Of a DNA stretch of 64,000 nt, positions 53,937-62,407 are shown piece after piece. Below the pieces are notes generated by a model that worked only from the letters and a program-made list of their open reading frames with translations, was not told where the DNA came from and searched no databases. The DNA comes from Bacteroidetes bacterium GWC2_46_850 (GTDB taxonomy: Bacteria; Bacteroidota; Bacteroidia; Bacteroidales; Dysgonomonadaceae). Made by a program: the position numbers and the translations under genes. The DNA is taken from the NCBI GenBank assembly GCA_001768325.1, contig MENQ01000003.1:38621-102620 (forward strand), given 5' to 3'. The first letter of the stretch is position 1; each line of letters opens with the position of its first letter.

Positions 53937-54383
53937 ATGCAACTGATCATTCTGATACCTTTAACGCTGATGATCCTCTCCGATTACAGAAGCAGAACAG
54001 TTATCTTGTGGCACTTATTGCTGTTTGGAATAACCGTCCTGATTATAAGCTGGTTGGAGAACGGGTTATGGGAAACATGCACCAACCTGGCAATCAACAT
54101 ATTTTTATCGCTCTTCATTGGACTATGCGTATGTGGCTATTTTTTATGGAAGTACAAATCGGTGCAGTCGGTCATAGGAAAAGGGGATATCCTGTTTATC
54201 CTGTTTCTAACCCCTTTTTTTACACCCCGGTCGTTTCTTGTCTTTATGCTGGTATCTTTCGTCGTTACCTTGTTGATGTGGATCATCATAGCTTCCATCC
54301 GCAGAAATGACAGCAACATCCCGCTGGTATCGGGAGTAGGAGTCTGCCTATGTATACTTCTTCTCTATCAACACTTAATCTGA
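53937..54383 (+). CDS. Minimal prepilin peptidase (A24 aspartic protease half only)
   Basis: A polytopic 148-residue membrane protein with both A24 aspartates: Asp16 in LSDYRSR and Asp84 in the GKGD motif (residues 81-84). It cuts the leader from the pseudopilins. Normal GspO/PilD enzymes have about 250-290 residues, with a cysteine-rich loop and N-methyltransferase region; these are absent here, as in compact TadV- or archaeal-type enzymes. It sits directly between the major pseudopilin and ATPase genes, two bases after the pilin stop. N-methylation of mature pilins may thus be missing or supplied by another gene. Confidence 0.83.
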   Translation: MQLIILIPLTLMILSDYRSRTVILWHLLLFGITVLIISWLENGLWETCTNLAINIFLSLFIGLCVCGYFLWKYKSVQSVIGKGDILFILFLTPFFTPRSFLVFMLVSFVVTLLMWIIIASIRRNDSNIPLVSGVGVCLCILLLYQHLI

Positions 54384-54388
54384 ATCTT

Positions 54389-55810
54389 ATGATAAACGCC
54401 CACATCCCCACCGAACTGATCCAGTTATTTTCCAGCAGCGATGCCTTGAATTATCGGATTATTCCCTTTGATACAGGTGAAAATAACATGCTAAAATGCT
54501 ATGGCGACAGCAGTACGGCGTATGAGAAAATCATACAGGAGATTGCCATCATTTATGATTTAAGCGTGGAGATTGAACCGGTAGAAGACGCTGAACTGGA
54601 CAAAGCATTGAATTTCTATTACCGGCAGGACCGGACCTTCTCCTCAAATGCACAATCCCTGAATATAAGCCACGCTGACTTTGTAGGTAAACTGATCGAG
54701 GAAGCCGATACCTTAAAATCGAGCGATATCCATTTTGAACCGTATGAGAAAAAATGCCGTGTTCGTTTCAGGGTCGACGGGAAGCTGATTGAACGCTATA
54801 TCATCAATAAAACGGACTACCCCGCTCTGATAAACCGTCTCAAGATACTGGCCAACCTTGATATCTCCGAGAAACGGCTACCACAGGATGGCAGGATCCT
54901 CTTTGAAAGGAACAATCTCAAATTTGATGTGCGTGTTTCGGTGATGCCCACCATCTACGGCGAAAAGATCGTGCTCCGTCTGCTCTCAAAAGATCAGAGC
55001 CTGCTTTCACTAAACCGCCTGGGGTTTAGTGAAAAGCAATATGCCGATTATTATAAGGCGATTATGCAACCCAACGGGCTTATCCTTATTAGCGGACCTA
55101 CCGGCTCGGGTAAAAGTACCACGTTATATGCCACCCTGGGCATATTGAATCGACAGGATAACAATATCCTTACCATTGAAGATCCCGTGGAATATACGCT
55201 GCCGGGAATTAACCAGATGCAGTTGAAGGAGGAGATAGGCCTGACTTTCGGAAGCGCCCTGCGCACCTTCCTGCGGCAGGACCCCGACATCATCATGCTG
55301 GGCGAGATCCGCGACCAGGATACGGCACAAATGGCCATACGCAGTTCCTTAACCGGGCACCTCTTATTATCTACGCTACACACCAACAGCGCATGGGGAA
55401 GCATTACCCGCTTGATAGACATGGGGGTACACCCTTACCTGATATCGGAGACCCTGATTGCCTGTGTGGCACAGAGACTGATCCGGCTGTTGTGTCCACA
55501 CTGTAAAAAGGCATTTCATCCCGATGTTTCCTTTACCAGCAGGTTTGCTTTAGATCCCAACGCAAGTTATCATGAAAAAGAAGGATGCGAGAGATGTTAC
55601 TACACCGGCTACCTGGGACGAAAAGCCATTTATGAGGTGATACCGATTGACAAGCATTTATCACAACTCATTAGAAAAAGTGAAACTGACATTGATGAGT
55701 ATTTAGAGCGTCACAAAATCAAAACATTAAAAGATTCAGCTCTGGAAATGTTTGCCAAAGGTGAAACCTCACTGGAAGAAATTCTTCCTCTTATCAGTGA
55801 AACGATATGA
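54389..55810 (+). CDS. gspE: GspE/PilB secretion ATPase
   Basis: The cytoplasmic hexameric motor. I start at ATG 54389 (MINAHIPTELIQLFSSSDAL), six bases after the previous stop; the longer frame would start inside the peptidase gene. The 473-residue product has a short N-terminal domain (about 1-95), FVGKLIEEADTLKSSDIHFE, the IYGEKIVLRLL segment, Walker A GPTGSGKST (236-244), the Asp box ILTIEDPVEYTLPG, Walker B RQDPDIIMLGEIRD, and the His box HLLLSTLHTNSA. A CPHC/CERC zinc-binding pair is near residues 369-402. These features identify an assembly (GspE/PilB) rather than retraction ATPase. Confidence 0.95.
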   Translation: MINAHIPTELIQLFSSSDALNYRIIPFDTGENNMLKCYGDSSTAYEKIIQEIAIIYDLSVEIEPVEDAELDKALNFYYRQDRTFSSNAQSLNISHADFVGKLIEEADTLKSSDIHFEPYEKKCRVRFRVDGKLIERYIINKTDYPALINRLKILANLDISEKRLPQDGRILFERNNLKFDVRVSVMPTIYGEKIVLRLLSKDQSLLSLNRLGFSEKQYADYYKAIMQPNGLILISGPTGSGKSTTLYATLGILNRQDNNILTIEDPVEYTLPGINQMQLKEEIGLTFGSALRTFLRQDPDIIMLGEIRDQDTAQMAIRSSLTGHLLLSTLHTNSAWGSITRLIDMGVHPYLISETLIACVAQRLIRLLCPHCKKAFHPDVSFTSRFALDPNASYHEKEGCERCYYTGYLGRKAIYEVIPIDKHLSQLIRKSETDIDEYLERHKIKTLKDSALEMFAKGETSLEEILPLISETI

Positions 55811-57687
55811 ACAATGATCACATGAAAAAATATCTCACTTTCTTTATTTCCCTGATAACCATATCGGTAAACCTGCTTGCACAATCTCTTGAAGAAACCC
55901 GGCTGGCTGAGCTGAAGGGTAAACTGCAGCGCTTGTCGTATGCCGACAGCCGTTATGCTGAGAAAGTAGATGTCTCTGTCACCAGTTTCCCGGTTTCAGA
56001 ACTGATCCGGAGTCTGGCGAAAGCACAGAATCTGAATATCAACGTGGCTTTCGGGCCTGACAGACTCATTAATTGTAACCTGCAACAGGTTCCGATAGTG
56101 GATATCCTGTTCTTTATCTGCAAAGAAAAAAGCCTCGAGGTGGAAATAATGGATAACATACTATCCATTGTTTCTTATAATGAACCTGAAACGGAGCCTC
56201 CCATACACATCGCTTATGATCCGTTGAGAGAGGTGATCACCTTTGACTTTACCGACAGTAAATTGTCGTTCGTAACCAAAAAGATCATGGAGAGCACCGG
56301 GTTTAACATCGTCATACCGCAGCCTCTTTACGAACACCGGGTTTCGGCCTATGGTACAAACATGGATATGGACGAGGCGGTGAGAACCATCGCGGCAGTG
56401 AACGGGCTCGGATATGCAAGGCAATCCGAAAGTTCGTGGTCTCTGTTCAAACCCCAGGGAGAACAATCTCAAACAACCGATCATGCCTTCCGGTTTGATC
56501 AGCTTCTGGTGGACAGCGTCGGGCTGATTACGGCTAAGATCACTGCAGGAAATGTACGTGACATGATACCGGATCTGTTTCACCGTCTTGGAATCAACTA
56601 CTTTTTATCCAACGATATCAGTCATGCCACCAATATCAATGTGGAAGAAGTTGACCTGCATACTTTTCTGAATGTGCTGTTCACCGGCACCCACATTACC
56701 TGGCGCATAGATCATGGCGTGTACATAATAGGCAGCAATACCGAAGGGGAACGTTTATCCACGGTGCAGGTTTTTCCAATGAAATATCGGATGGTAGATA
56801 AAGTGTCGGAATTTATTCCTGCCGAACTCAAAGCAAACGTGGAGATCATTACCTTTCCCGATTTGAACAGCCTTGTCATCAACGGCGACCAGCGCGCGGT
56901 AATACGAATCATGAACTTCCTGGATGAAATCGACCGAAGTGTTCCCCTGATCTCCTTTGATGTGATTATTGTAGACGCCACCGACAAAACATCACAATCC
57001 ATTGGTTTATCCATGGGAGTAGGTGCCAAGCCTTCGGTAAGCGGAGGTGTCATCAGTCCGGGTATCGATTTTTCGCTCAGCGCGGCTTCCGTGAACAAGA
57101 TCATCAACTCATTCAATGGTTTCGGTTCTATGAACCTGGGTAAGGTAACTCCCAATTTTTATGCCGATCTGAAGTTTCTTGAAGATGCCGGAAAAATCAT
57201 TCTGAGGTCGACACCCAGGCTATCTACGTTAAACGGACACAAGGCCGTGCTAAAAAGCGGGGAGGTGAAATATTACAAGGAGAGCCAGGTCAACATCATT
57301 GGGACACAAAACCCGCTTCAATCGGAATCCTACCTGTGGAAAAATGTAGAGGCCAACTTTATACTGGAAATCACGCCTTACGTAAGCCTCGACAGTGTCA
57401 TCACCCTCCAGATCAATCTCGACCAGGCTGAATTTACCGTGCGCGAGAGCAGTGACGAGGATGCGCCGCCGGGGATGACAAAGCGGAGCTTTAATTCCAT
57501 CATCAAGGTAAAAGATCAGGAGATGGTGCTTTTGGGGGGGATCGAGAAAAACCTCACCGACACCTCCTCGCGGGGTTTGCCTTTTCTGGCACGGGTACCT
57601 TTTTTACGCCTGTTTTTTGGGAACACCACCAAAATAAGATCCTCCCAGAAGCTGAATGTATTTATCAGGCCGATAATCCTTCAATAG
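55807..57687 (+). CDS. gspD: Secretin (GspD/PilQ-like outer-membrane channel)
   Basis: Forms the gated outer-membrane pore. The 626-residue protein has a signal peptide (MKKYLTFFISLITISVNLLA from the second ATG at 55822). Residues about 55-115 form an STN-like domain (SLAKAQNLNINVAFGPDRL). Two short N-type repeats follow (about 150-350). The secretin domain begins near residue 375 (VPLISFDVIIVDATDK) and ends GLPFLARVPFLRLFFG, then the IRSSQKLNVFIRPII strand. No pilotin-type lipobox was seen. The start overlaps the gspE stop by four bases. Confidence 0.93.
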   Translation: MNNDHMKKYLTFFISLITISVNLLAQSLEETRLAELKGKLQRLSYADSRYAEKVDVSVTSFPVSELIRSLAKAQNLNINVAFGPDRLINCNLQQVPIVDILFFICKEKSLEVEIMDNILSIVSYNEPETEPPIHIAYDPLREVITFDFTDSKLSFVTKKIMESTGFNIVIPQPLYEHRVSAYGTNMDMDEAVRTIAAVNGLGYARQSESSWSLFKPQGEQSQTTDHAFRFDQLLVDSVGLITAKITAGNVRDMIPDLFHRLGINYFLSNDISHATNINVEEVDLHTFLNVLFTGTHITWRIDHGVYIIGSNTEGERLSTVQVFPMKYRMVDKVSEFIPAELKANVEIITFPDLNSLVINGDQRAVIRIMNFLDEIDRSVPLISFDVIIVDATDKTSQSIGLSMGVGAKPSVSGGVISPGIDFSLSAASVNKIINSFNGFGSMNLGKVTPNFYADLKFLEDAGKIILRSTPRLSTLNGHKAVLKSGEVKYYKESQVNIIGTQNPLQSESYLWKNVEANFILEITPYVSLDSVITLQINLDQAEFTVRESSDEDAPPGMTKRSFNSIIKVKDQEMVLLGGIEKNLTDTSSRGLPFLARVPFLRLFFGNTTKIRSSQKLNVFIRPIILQ

Positions 57688-57688
57688 T

Positions 57689-58681
57689 ATGCGACTATTC
57701 CCTTCTATATTGGGCGAAATCATCATTGCGGAAGTGGAAGCAAGTAACGGTACTGCTTCTACCCGGGTAACGACTGCCAGATATTCATCAAAAAGTTCCG
57801 ACATTATTCTTCGGGAGATCGGTCATGAAAAGGAGAAATGGCCGAAGAGAAAGCATGGCATCGCCCTGTTGCTTGTCAGGGGTAGCGACGTGGGTACAAA
57901 AGAGTTCGCAACCTCCGATAATGATGGAGTGAAAAAGATCACTGAAAATGAGAACCTGCTTTGGACAGTTCATGAAGAAAATGATTTTTCCACCATTGAT
58001 TTTATACGAAAATCATCCGTTGAAAATATTTTGAACGCACTGCGTGACAGGAGCCTTCACATCATGGAAATCACAGTATCCCCACATAGTGATATCGACC
58101 TTCGTACTACCCTGCTGGACTTGTACGAAAAGAAGCTGAATTTTGAGCACCTGAAGAAATCGAAAGAGTTCTGCGCATTTTTTTTCGACAGCCTGTTTGA
58201 TAAGATAAAGCTCCCGTTTCTGCTCTTTTTCTTCGTACTCCTTTTTGTCAACTATATCGCATTTTCCAATATAAAGGAAAAATATGAGATCAGCGAGACA
58301 GCTTATAACATCCGACTTCAGAAAAGTAAACAGGAAAGGGAGAACAGCGAAAAAGCCAACCGCCTTTTTGGTGAGTACGACAAGATCCGCTCCTATCCCC
58401 TCGCCTTGTTGTCGGACCGCATTGCCTCCTATATGCCGAAGGATATCCGATTGGTCTCCATGGTCTTCTTTCCTGAAAACAGATCCAATGCTGGAACCGG
58501 GACCGCAAGTAACAACGAGAAGCTGATCATTGTAAAAGGAAAAGCTGAAATTACCGGTACTGTACTTCTCTTTGCTCAATATTTGCAGGAAGACAAACTA
58601 ATCAGCAAGGTTGACATCATCAATATCAACAACTTGAAGGATAACGGTTCATATGATTTTGAATTACACATCATATTATGA
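57689..58681 (+). CDS. GspL/PilN-like inner-membrane assembly protein
   Basis: A 330-residue bitopic protein: a cytoplasmic domain (about 1-170) that could correspond to the actin-like GspL/PilM part in a very divergent form, a membrane span (about 172-192, KLPFLLFFFVLLFVNYIAFS), a coiled coil with QKSKQERENSEKANRLFGE, and a C-terminal PilN-like alpha/beta domain (IVKGKAEITGTVLLFAQYLQ, then VDIININNLKDNGSYDFELH). This arrangement matches GspL between GspD and GspM. It overlaps the next gene by four bases. The assignment is by architecture and order. Confidence 0.68.
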   Translation: MRLFPSILGEIIIAEVEASNGTASTRVTTARYSSKSSDIILREIGHEKEKWPKRKHGIALLLVRGSDVGTKEFATSDNDGVKKITENENLLWTVHEENDFSTIDFIRKSSVENILNALRDRSLHIMEITVSPHSDIDLRTTLLDLYEKKLNFEHLKKSKEFCAFFFDSLFDKIKLPFLLFFFVLLFVNYIAFSNIKEKYEISETAYNIRLQKSKQERENSEKANRLFGEYDKIRSYPLALLSDRIASYMPKDIRLVSMVFFPENRSNAGTGTASNNEKLIIVKGKAEITGTVLLFAQYLQEDKLISKVDIININNLKDNGSYDFELHIIL

Positions 58682-59172
58682 GATACTATAGCGGGATCAT
58701 CAAGTTAGTGGCATTGATCATACTTATGCCCGTTGTGCTGGGAAAATGCACGTTTTCCAAAACATTTCAATTGTATAACGATTACCGGCATATTCGAACT
58801 CTGGAAGAACAGCTGCCGAATGTGGCGTCAAGCCAATCGATGTTGGCACCGGTGCCGATCTCTAATGAGAACCTGATCAGCAACGGCCGCCTGGTTGAAC
58901 TGATCAGTCCGGTATGTGAAGAAAACAGCATCACAGTGAAACAGTACGAGCCCCAATTGCTGGATAGCGAAGGCAATTACAAACTGTATAGTGCCAACAT
59001 GACATTGTCGGGGAAATATATCGATCTGGTAAAAACCCTGAAATACTGGGAAGACAACATACAATCAATCAGAATATCAACCCTTCAATTCGAGTATGAT
59101 GAAAAGAAAATGAAAGAGGAGAAAATCGAAATGAATACAGTTATAAAACAGATTGAAGAAGTCTTTCCCTGA
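58678..59172 (+). CDS. GspM/PilO-like inner-membrane assembly protein
   Basis: A 164-residue protein with one N-terminal membrane span (about residues 7-22, IIKLVALIILMPVVLG), a coiled-coil stretch with LEEQLPNVAS, and a small ferredoxin-like domain: LISNGRLVELISPVCEENSI, MTLSGKYIDLVKTLKYWEDN and IRISTLQFEYDEKKMKEEKI. The layout fits GspM or PilO, the partner of GspL/PilN. It is the last machine gene of unit D; a large RHS gene follows 79 bases later with no clear promoter. Confidence 0.68.
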   Translation: MRYYSGIIKLVALIILMPVVLGKCTFSKTFQLYNDYRHIRTLEEQLPNVASSQSMLAPVPISNENLISNGRLVELISPVCEENSITVKQYEPQLLDSEGNYKLYSANMTLSGKYIDLVKTLKYWEDNIQSIRISTLQFEYDEKKMKEEKIEMNTVIKQIEEVFP

Positions 59173-59178
59173 AAAATG

Positions 59179-59200
59179 TTGATTCTTAAATCAGAATCAA
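59179..59200 (+). other. Seven-pair hairpin between GspM-like and RHS genes
   Basis: TTGATTC pairs with GAATCAA around an eight-base loop. It is followed by A-rich sequence and not by a T run, so it is not a plus-strand terminator. It may tune mRNA stability between the machine genes and the RHS genes. Confidence 0.3.
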
Positions 59201-59251
59201 AAATAAAAAAAGAATGAAAACGCAATAAACATAAAAACAAAAACCATTCAT

Positions 59252-62200
59252 ATGAAAAAGTTATTACAATTATTACTATTAGTATTTTGTTATCATAGTC
59301 ATGTATTCCCACAGGAACTGTTTATGAGTACTGAATACGCGAAAAGGTTAGACAAAATTTTTGTTAGTCCACAGGTAGGCGCTTTCCAAAAATATACCTA
59401 TTACCCTGTTTCTCCGAGTACTGGAACAACAAATATTCAAGTCCCGATCTATACAGTAACACAAGGTGCACTAACACATGATATTTCATTGGATTATCAT
59501 ACTGGAGGAATAAAAGTGAACGATATTTCTACTTCTGTTGGCTTGGGATGGCTTCTTAATGCAGGAGGTGTAATAAGCCGTAGCCGGCAAGGGGCTGGGG
59601 ATGACGAAAATCTTATCAACGGATATTTAGCCAACCGTACTTCCATACCCACACAGAATTTTTTGGATACTATTCGGGCCTCGGGAGAATTCAGCCAGGA
59701 AAGAAAAGATTTCTTTTATTTTTGCAAAAATGCAATCGGCCCTCAAAATCAGACGATAAGGGGCCCGGGAGCAGATTTGGAACCGGATTTGTTCAGTTAC
59801 AACTTTCAAGGGAAATCCGGTGTTTTTTATTTTACAAATTCAGGAAAAATCGTAACTGAAAATATTGAACCCTTAGAGATCGTTCACTTTTCTGGTAACG
59901 GTTTCCAAATTACGGACGAAAAGGGCATTAAATATCTTTTTGAAGGGAAACAACAAACATCCTATAAAAGTAATACCCGGACCAACCTCCTTTCGGGCCA
60001 TAATTTATTCTTATTCCATGATTCATTTGGTAATCTTCCTTACGATGCCGTGCAATTGCTAAGCGGTAGTATTGGAAACTGGTATTATCTGGGGAATAAA
60101 ACCGTACCCTACCCGGCTATGGGCTCAGAGTCTTCCACCGATGCCTGGTACCTGACCCAAATTATTCATCCCAATACACAAGACACCATTCATTTTGAAT
60201 ATAAAAATATATATTATACTTCCCAACAACACTATACTCAAAGCAAGGAAATCGTGTATGAACACATGTCTCCAAACCAAAGTAATACTCCATACGATAT
60301 AAACCTGATAGAGAACAGTTTTAATAATGAGATTGCTGATTATCTGTTGACTAAAATACGGTTCAAGGCAGGTGAAGTAATCTTTAACTATGTAGAGGAC
60401 AGGATAGACAGCAATGGAAAAGACCGGCTTGCCTCCATAATCTGTAAAAATAAAAACGGGGAAAACGTACAGGTTGCTGAACTCGATAACAATAAATATT
60501 TCAATGCAAATTTTGACCTTTTTAATTCAGACAACAAGGTAAACAAAAGGCTAAAACTGGAGAGAATACTTTTTAAAAACAATACCGATACACAATCAAA
60601 TTCATATGAATTCGGGTATAATGAAATATTGTTGCCACCTGTAAATTCCAAATCGACAGATCTATGGGGTTATTTTAATGGAAAAAGCAATACATCGCTT
60701 ATTCCCAGGATAACAATTAAAGACAAGGGAATAACCTATGGCAATGCCGACAGGACAGCTAATGAAACCCATATGAAAGCCTTCATCCTGGAAAAAATAA
60801 TTTATCCCACCAATGGTATGGCGCTCATAGATTATTCATGCCATAAAGTGCATAGTTCGCACTCTAAAGCTTATATAACTAATGTGGGAGGTCTGAGAGT
60901 CAGCGAGATGAGGCTGTATCCTGACTATCAGAACATGTCCGACTATACAATTAAAAAATTTGAATACAGCTATAACGGCGTGGCAGGGATAGGAATGAAT
61001 ATTTCGCATGTAGGTGCGGAATTTAATTTCCAGTTTATAAACAGATTCGGAGATAAAGGGGAAGTATATTCTAAATCTTTCGTTATCAATTCATGGCCCG
61101 TTAATTCTATAAATCTGCCTGATTTTTCAAATGCAGTATATGACAAAGTCACAGAAACAGACAGGACCATAACCGGGGAGGATTTGGGCAGGAAAGAAAC
61201 TACTTTTAACATGGGTTCACTTCCCAATGTTTTTTATGATCCATATGCTTATGGAGATTTGGTCTTATTGAATATTTGCGATTATTATGATCCGGAACAA
61301 TTGACATTCAGGGCACAGAATTCATATAGCAATGCATTTTTTGTTCCAGTGAAAACTTTTTATCCAATCCACAGCCGTCCTTTTCTGGAGCAAGAAGCGA
61401 TCTATGATAAAAATAATGTAAAAATAAAAGAAACAACCCGCGTTTATAATATCAGGGAAGAAAATGACGAACAGGTAAAAGGGTTATACCTGTCAAATTA
61501 TAATGAATATGAGGAAAGCCTTTCCGGAGGTAACGAGGATAAATTTTACTACCCTTTTAAATATTATTATTTCCTGTATGAAATTCCAATCCAGAGAAGA
61601 GAATTGGTATCTCAATCAGATTTTGCATTAACCCATAACGGCGGCATCCTTACAAATACAACATTTGAATATGAAAATATAAACGGTTTGTTACGTAAAT
61701 CGGTCACGACAAACTCCGATGGAAAAACAGTTATCCAGGAAAACTGGTATCCATTTGATTATTCCGCTACTATTCCGGTAATTGCAGCCTTGAAAGGCAA
61801 ACATGTTCTAGAGCCTCCCCTCATGCGACTTGAAAGAGTGGATAATAGAGCCGTAGAGGGTTTTATAACAGAGTTGAACGATAATGCGGAACCGATCACA
61901 CTTTATACGAAGAAACACTCCGACATGAATATTGTCTTTAACCCTGACATGATAATTCAAACGCCAGAATTCGAGAAAAACGCAGACATTAAAAACGCAA
62001 ACGGAAGAATAGTTGAAAAAAAAATAAAAGACGGGGTTCCCATTGTTTATTTATGGAGCTATGGTAATCAATATCCAATTGCGGAAATAGTGAATGCTTC
62101 TTATTCCCATATCGAGGCAGTATTAGGCGGAGCCAATGCCGTGACTGCATTTGCCAACAAGATCAATCCCTCAATAATTGAGATAAAGGCTTTTCTAGCA

Positions 62201-62398
62201 CCGTTATCAAATGATATCAACACCAAAGATGCGTTGATAAGTTACCACACCTATAAACCGATGGTGGGCATGACGAGTAAGACCGATCCAAACAGTGTTA
62301 CGTCCTACTATGAATATGACAGTCTTGGCCGTCTGCATTATGTCAAGGACCATGACGGAAAAATCATTGGAGAATATAATTATCATTACAAGCAATAA
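59252..62398 (+). CDS. RHS-type exported shell protein with single C-terminal YD repeat
   Basis: A 1048-residue protein with a signal peptide (MKKLLQLLLLVFCYHSHVFP). Residues about 30-120 have the pattern YYPVSPSTGTTNIQVPIYTV, then DISLDYHTGGIKVNDISTSV and GLGWLLNAGGVISRSRQG, a start seen in Bacteroidota RHS partner proteins and related to SpvB/TcB barrels. The long beta-rich body has few classical YD motifs. The C-terminus has one, SYYEYDSLGRLHYVKDHDGK, ending in a Tyr-His-rich tail. It has no toxin tip of its own; the gene lies nine bases before the DUF6443 RHS gene and likely works with it, much as TcB works with TcC. It shares the unit D transcript with the secretion machine. Confidence 0.78.
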   Translation: MKKLLQLLLLVFCYHSHVFPQELFMSTEYAKRLDKIFVSPQVGAFQKYTYYPVSPSTGTTNIQVPIYTVTQGALTHDISLDYHTGGIKVNDISTSVGLGWLLNAGGVISRSRQGAGDDENLINGYLANRTSIPTQNFLDTIRASGEFSQERKDFFYFCKNAIGPQNQTIRGPGADLEPDLFSYNFQGKSGVFYFTNSGKIVTENIEPLEIVHFSGNGFQITDEKGIKYLFEGKQQTSYKSNTRTNLLSGHNLFLFHDSFGNLPYDAVQLLSGSIGNWYYLGNKTVPYPAMGSESSTDAWYLTQIIHPNTQDTIHFEYKNIYYTSQQHYTQSKEIVYEHMSPNQSNTPYDINLIENSFNNEIADYLLTKIRFKAGEVIFNYVEDRIDSNGKDRLASIICKNKNGENVQVAELDNNKYFNANFDLFNSDNKVNKRLKLERILFKNNTDTQSNSYEFGYNEILLPPVNSKSTDLWGYFNGKSNTSLIPRITIKDKGITYGNADRTANETHMKAFILEKIIYPTNGMALIDYSCHKVHSSHSKAYITNVGGLRVSEMRLYPDYQNMSDYTIKKFEYSYNGVAGIGMNISHVGAEFNFQFINRFGDKGEVYSKSFVINSWPVNSINLPDFSNAVYDKVTETDRTITGEDLGRKETTFNMGSLPNVFYDPYAYGDLVLLNICDYYDPEQLTFRAQNSYSNAFFVPVKTFYPIHSRPFLEQEAIYDKNNVKIKETTRVYNIREENDEQVKGLYLSNYNEYEESLSGGNEDKFYYPFKYYYFLYEIPIQRRELVSQSDFALTHNGGILTNTTFEYENINGLLRKSVTTNSDGKTVIQENWYPFDYSATIPVIAALKGKHVLEPPLMRLERVDNRAVEGFITELNDNAEPITLYTKKHSDMNIVFNPDMIIQTPEFEKNADIKNANGRIVEKKIKDGVPIVYLWSYGNQYPIAEIVNASYSHIEAVLGGANAVTAFANKINPSIIEIKAFLAPLSNDINTKDALISYHTYKPMVGMTSKTDPNSVTSYYEYDSLGRLHYVKDHDGKIIGEYNYHYKQ

Positions 62399-62407
62399 TT
62401 TAATCCT

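Noticed and set aside
37958..59172. Classical type IV pilus for motility
   Set aside because: No PilT retraction ATPase is seen and the pilin set with a GspK-like protein fits a pseudopilus better. A pilus-like function cannot be fully excluded without the rest of the genome.
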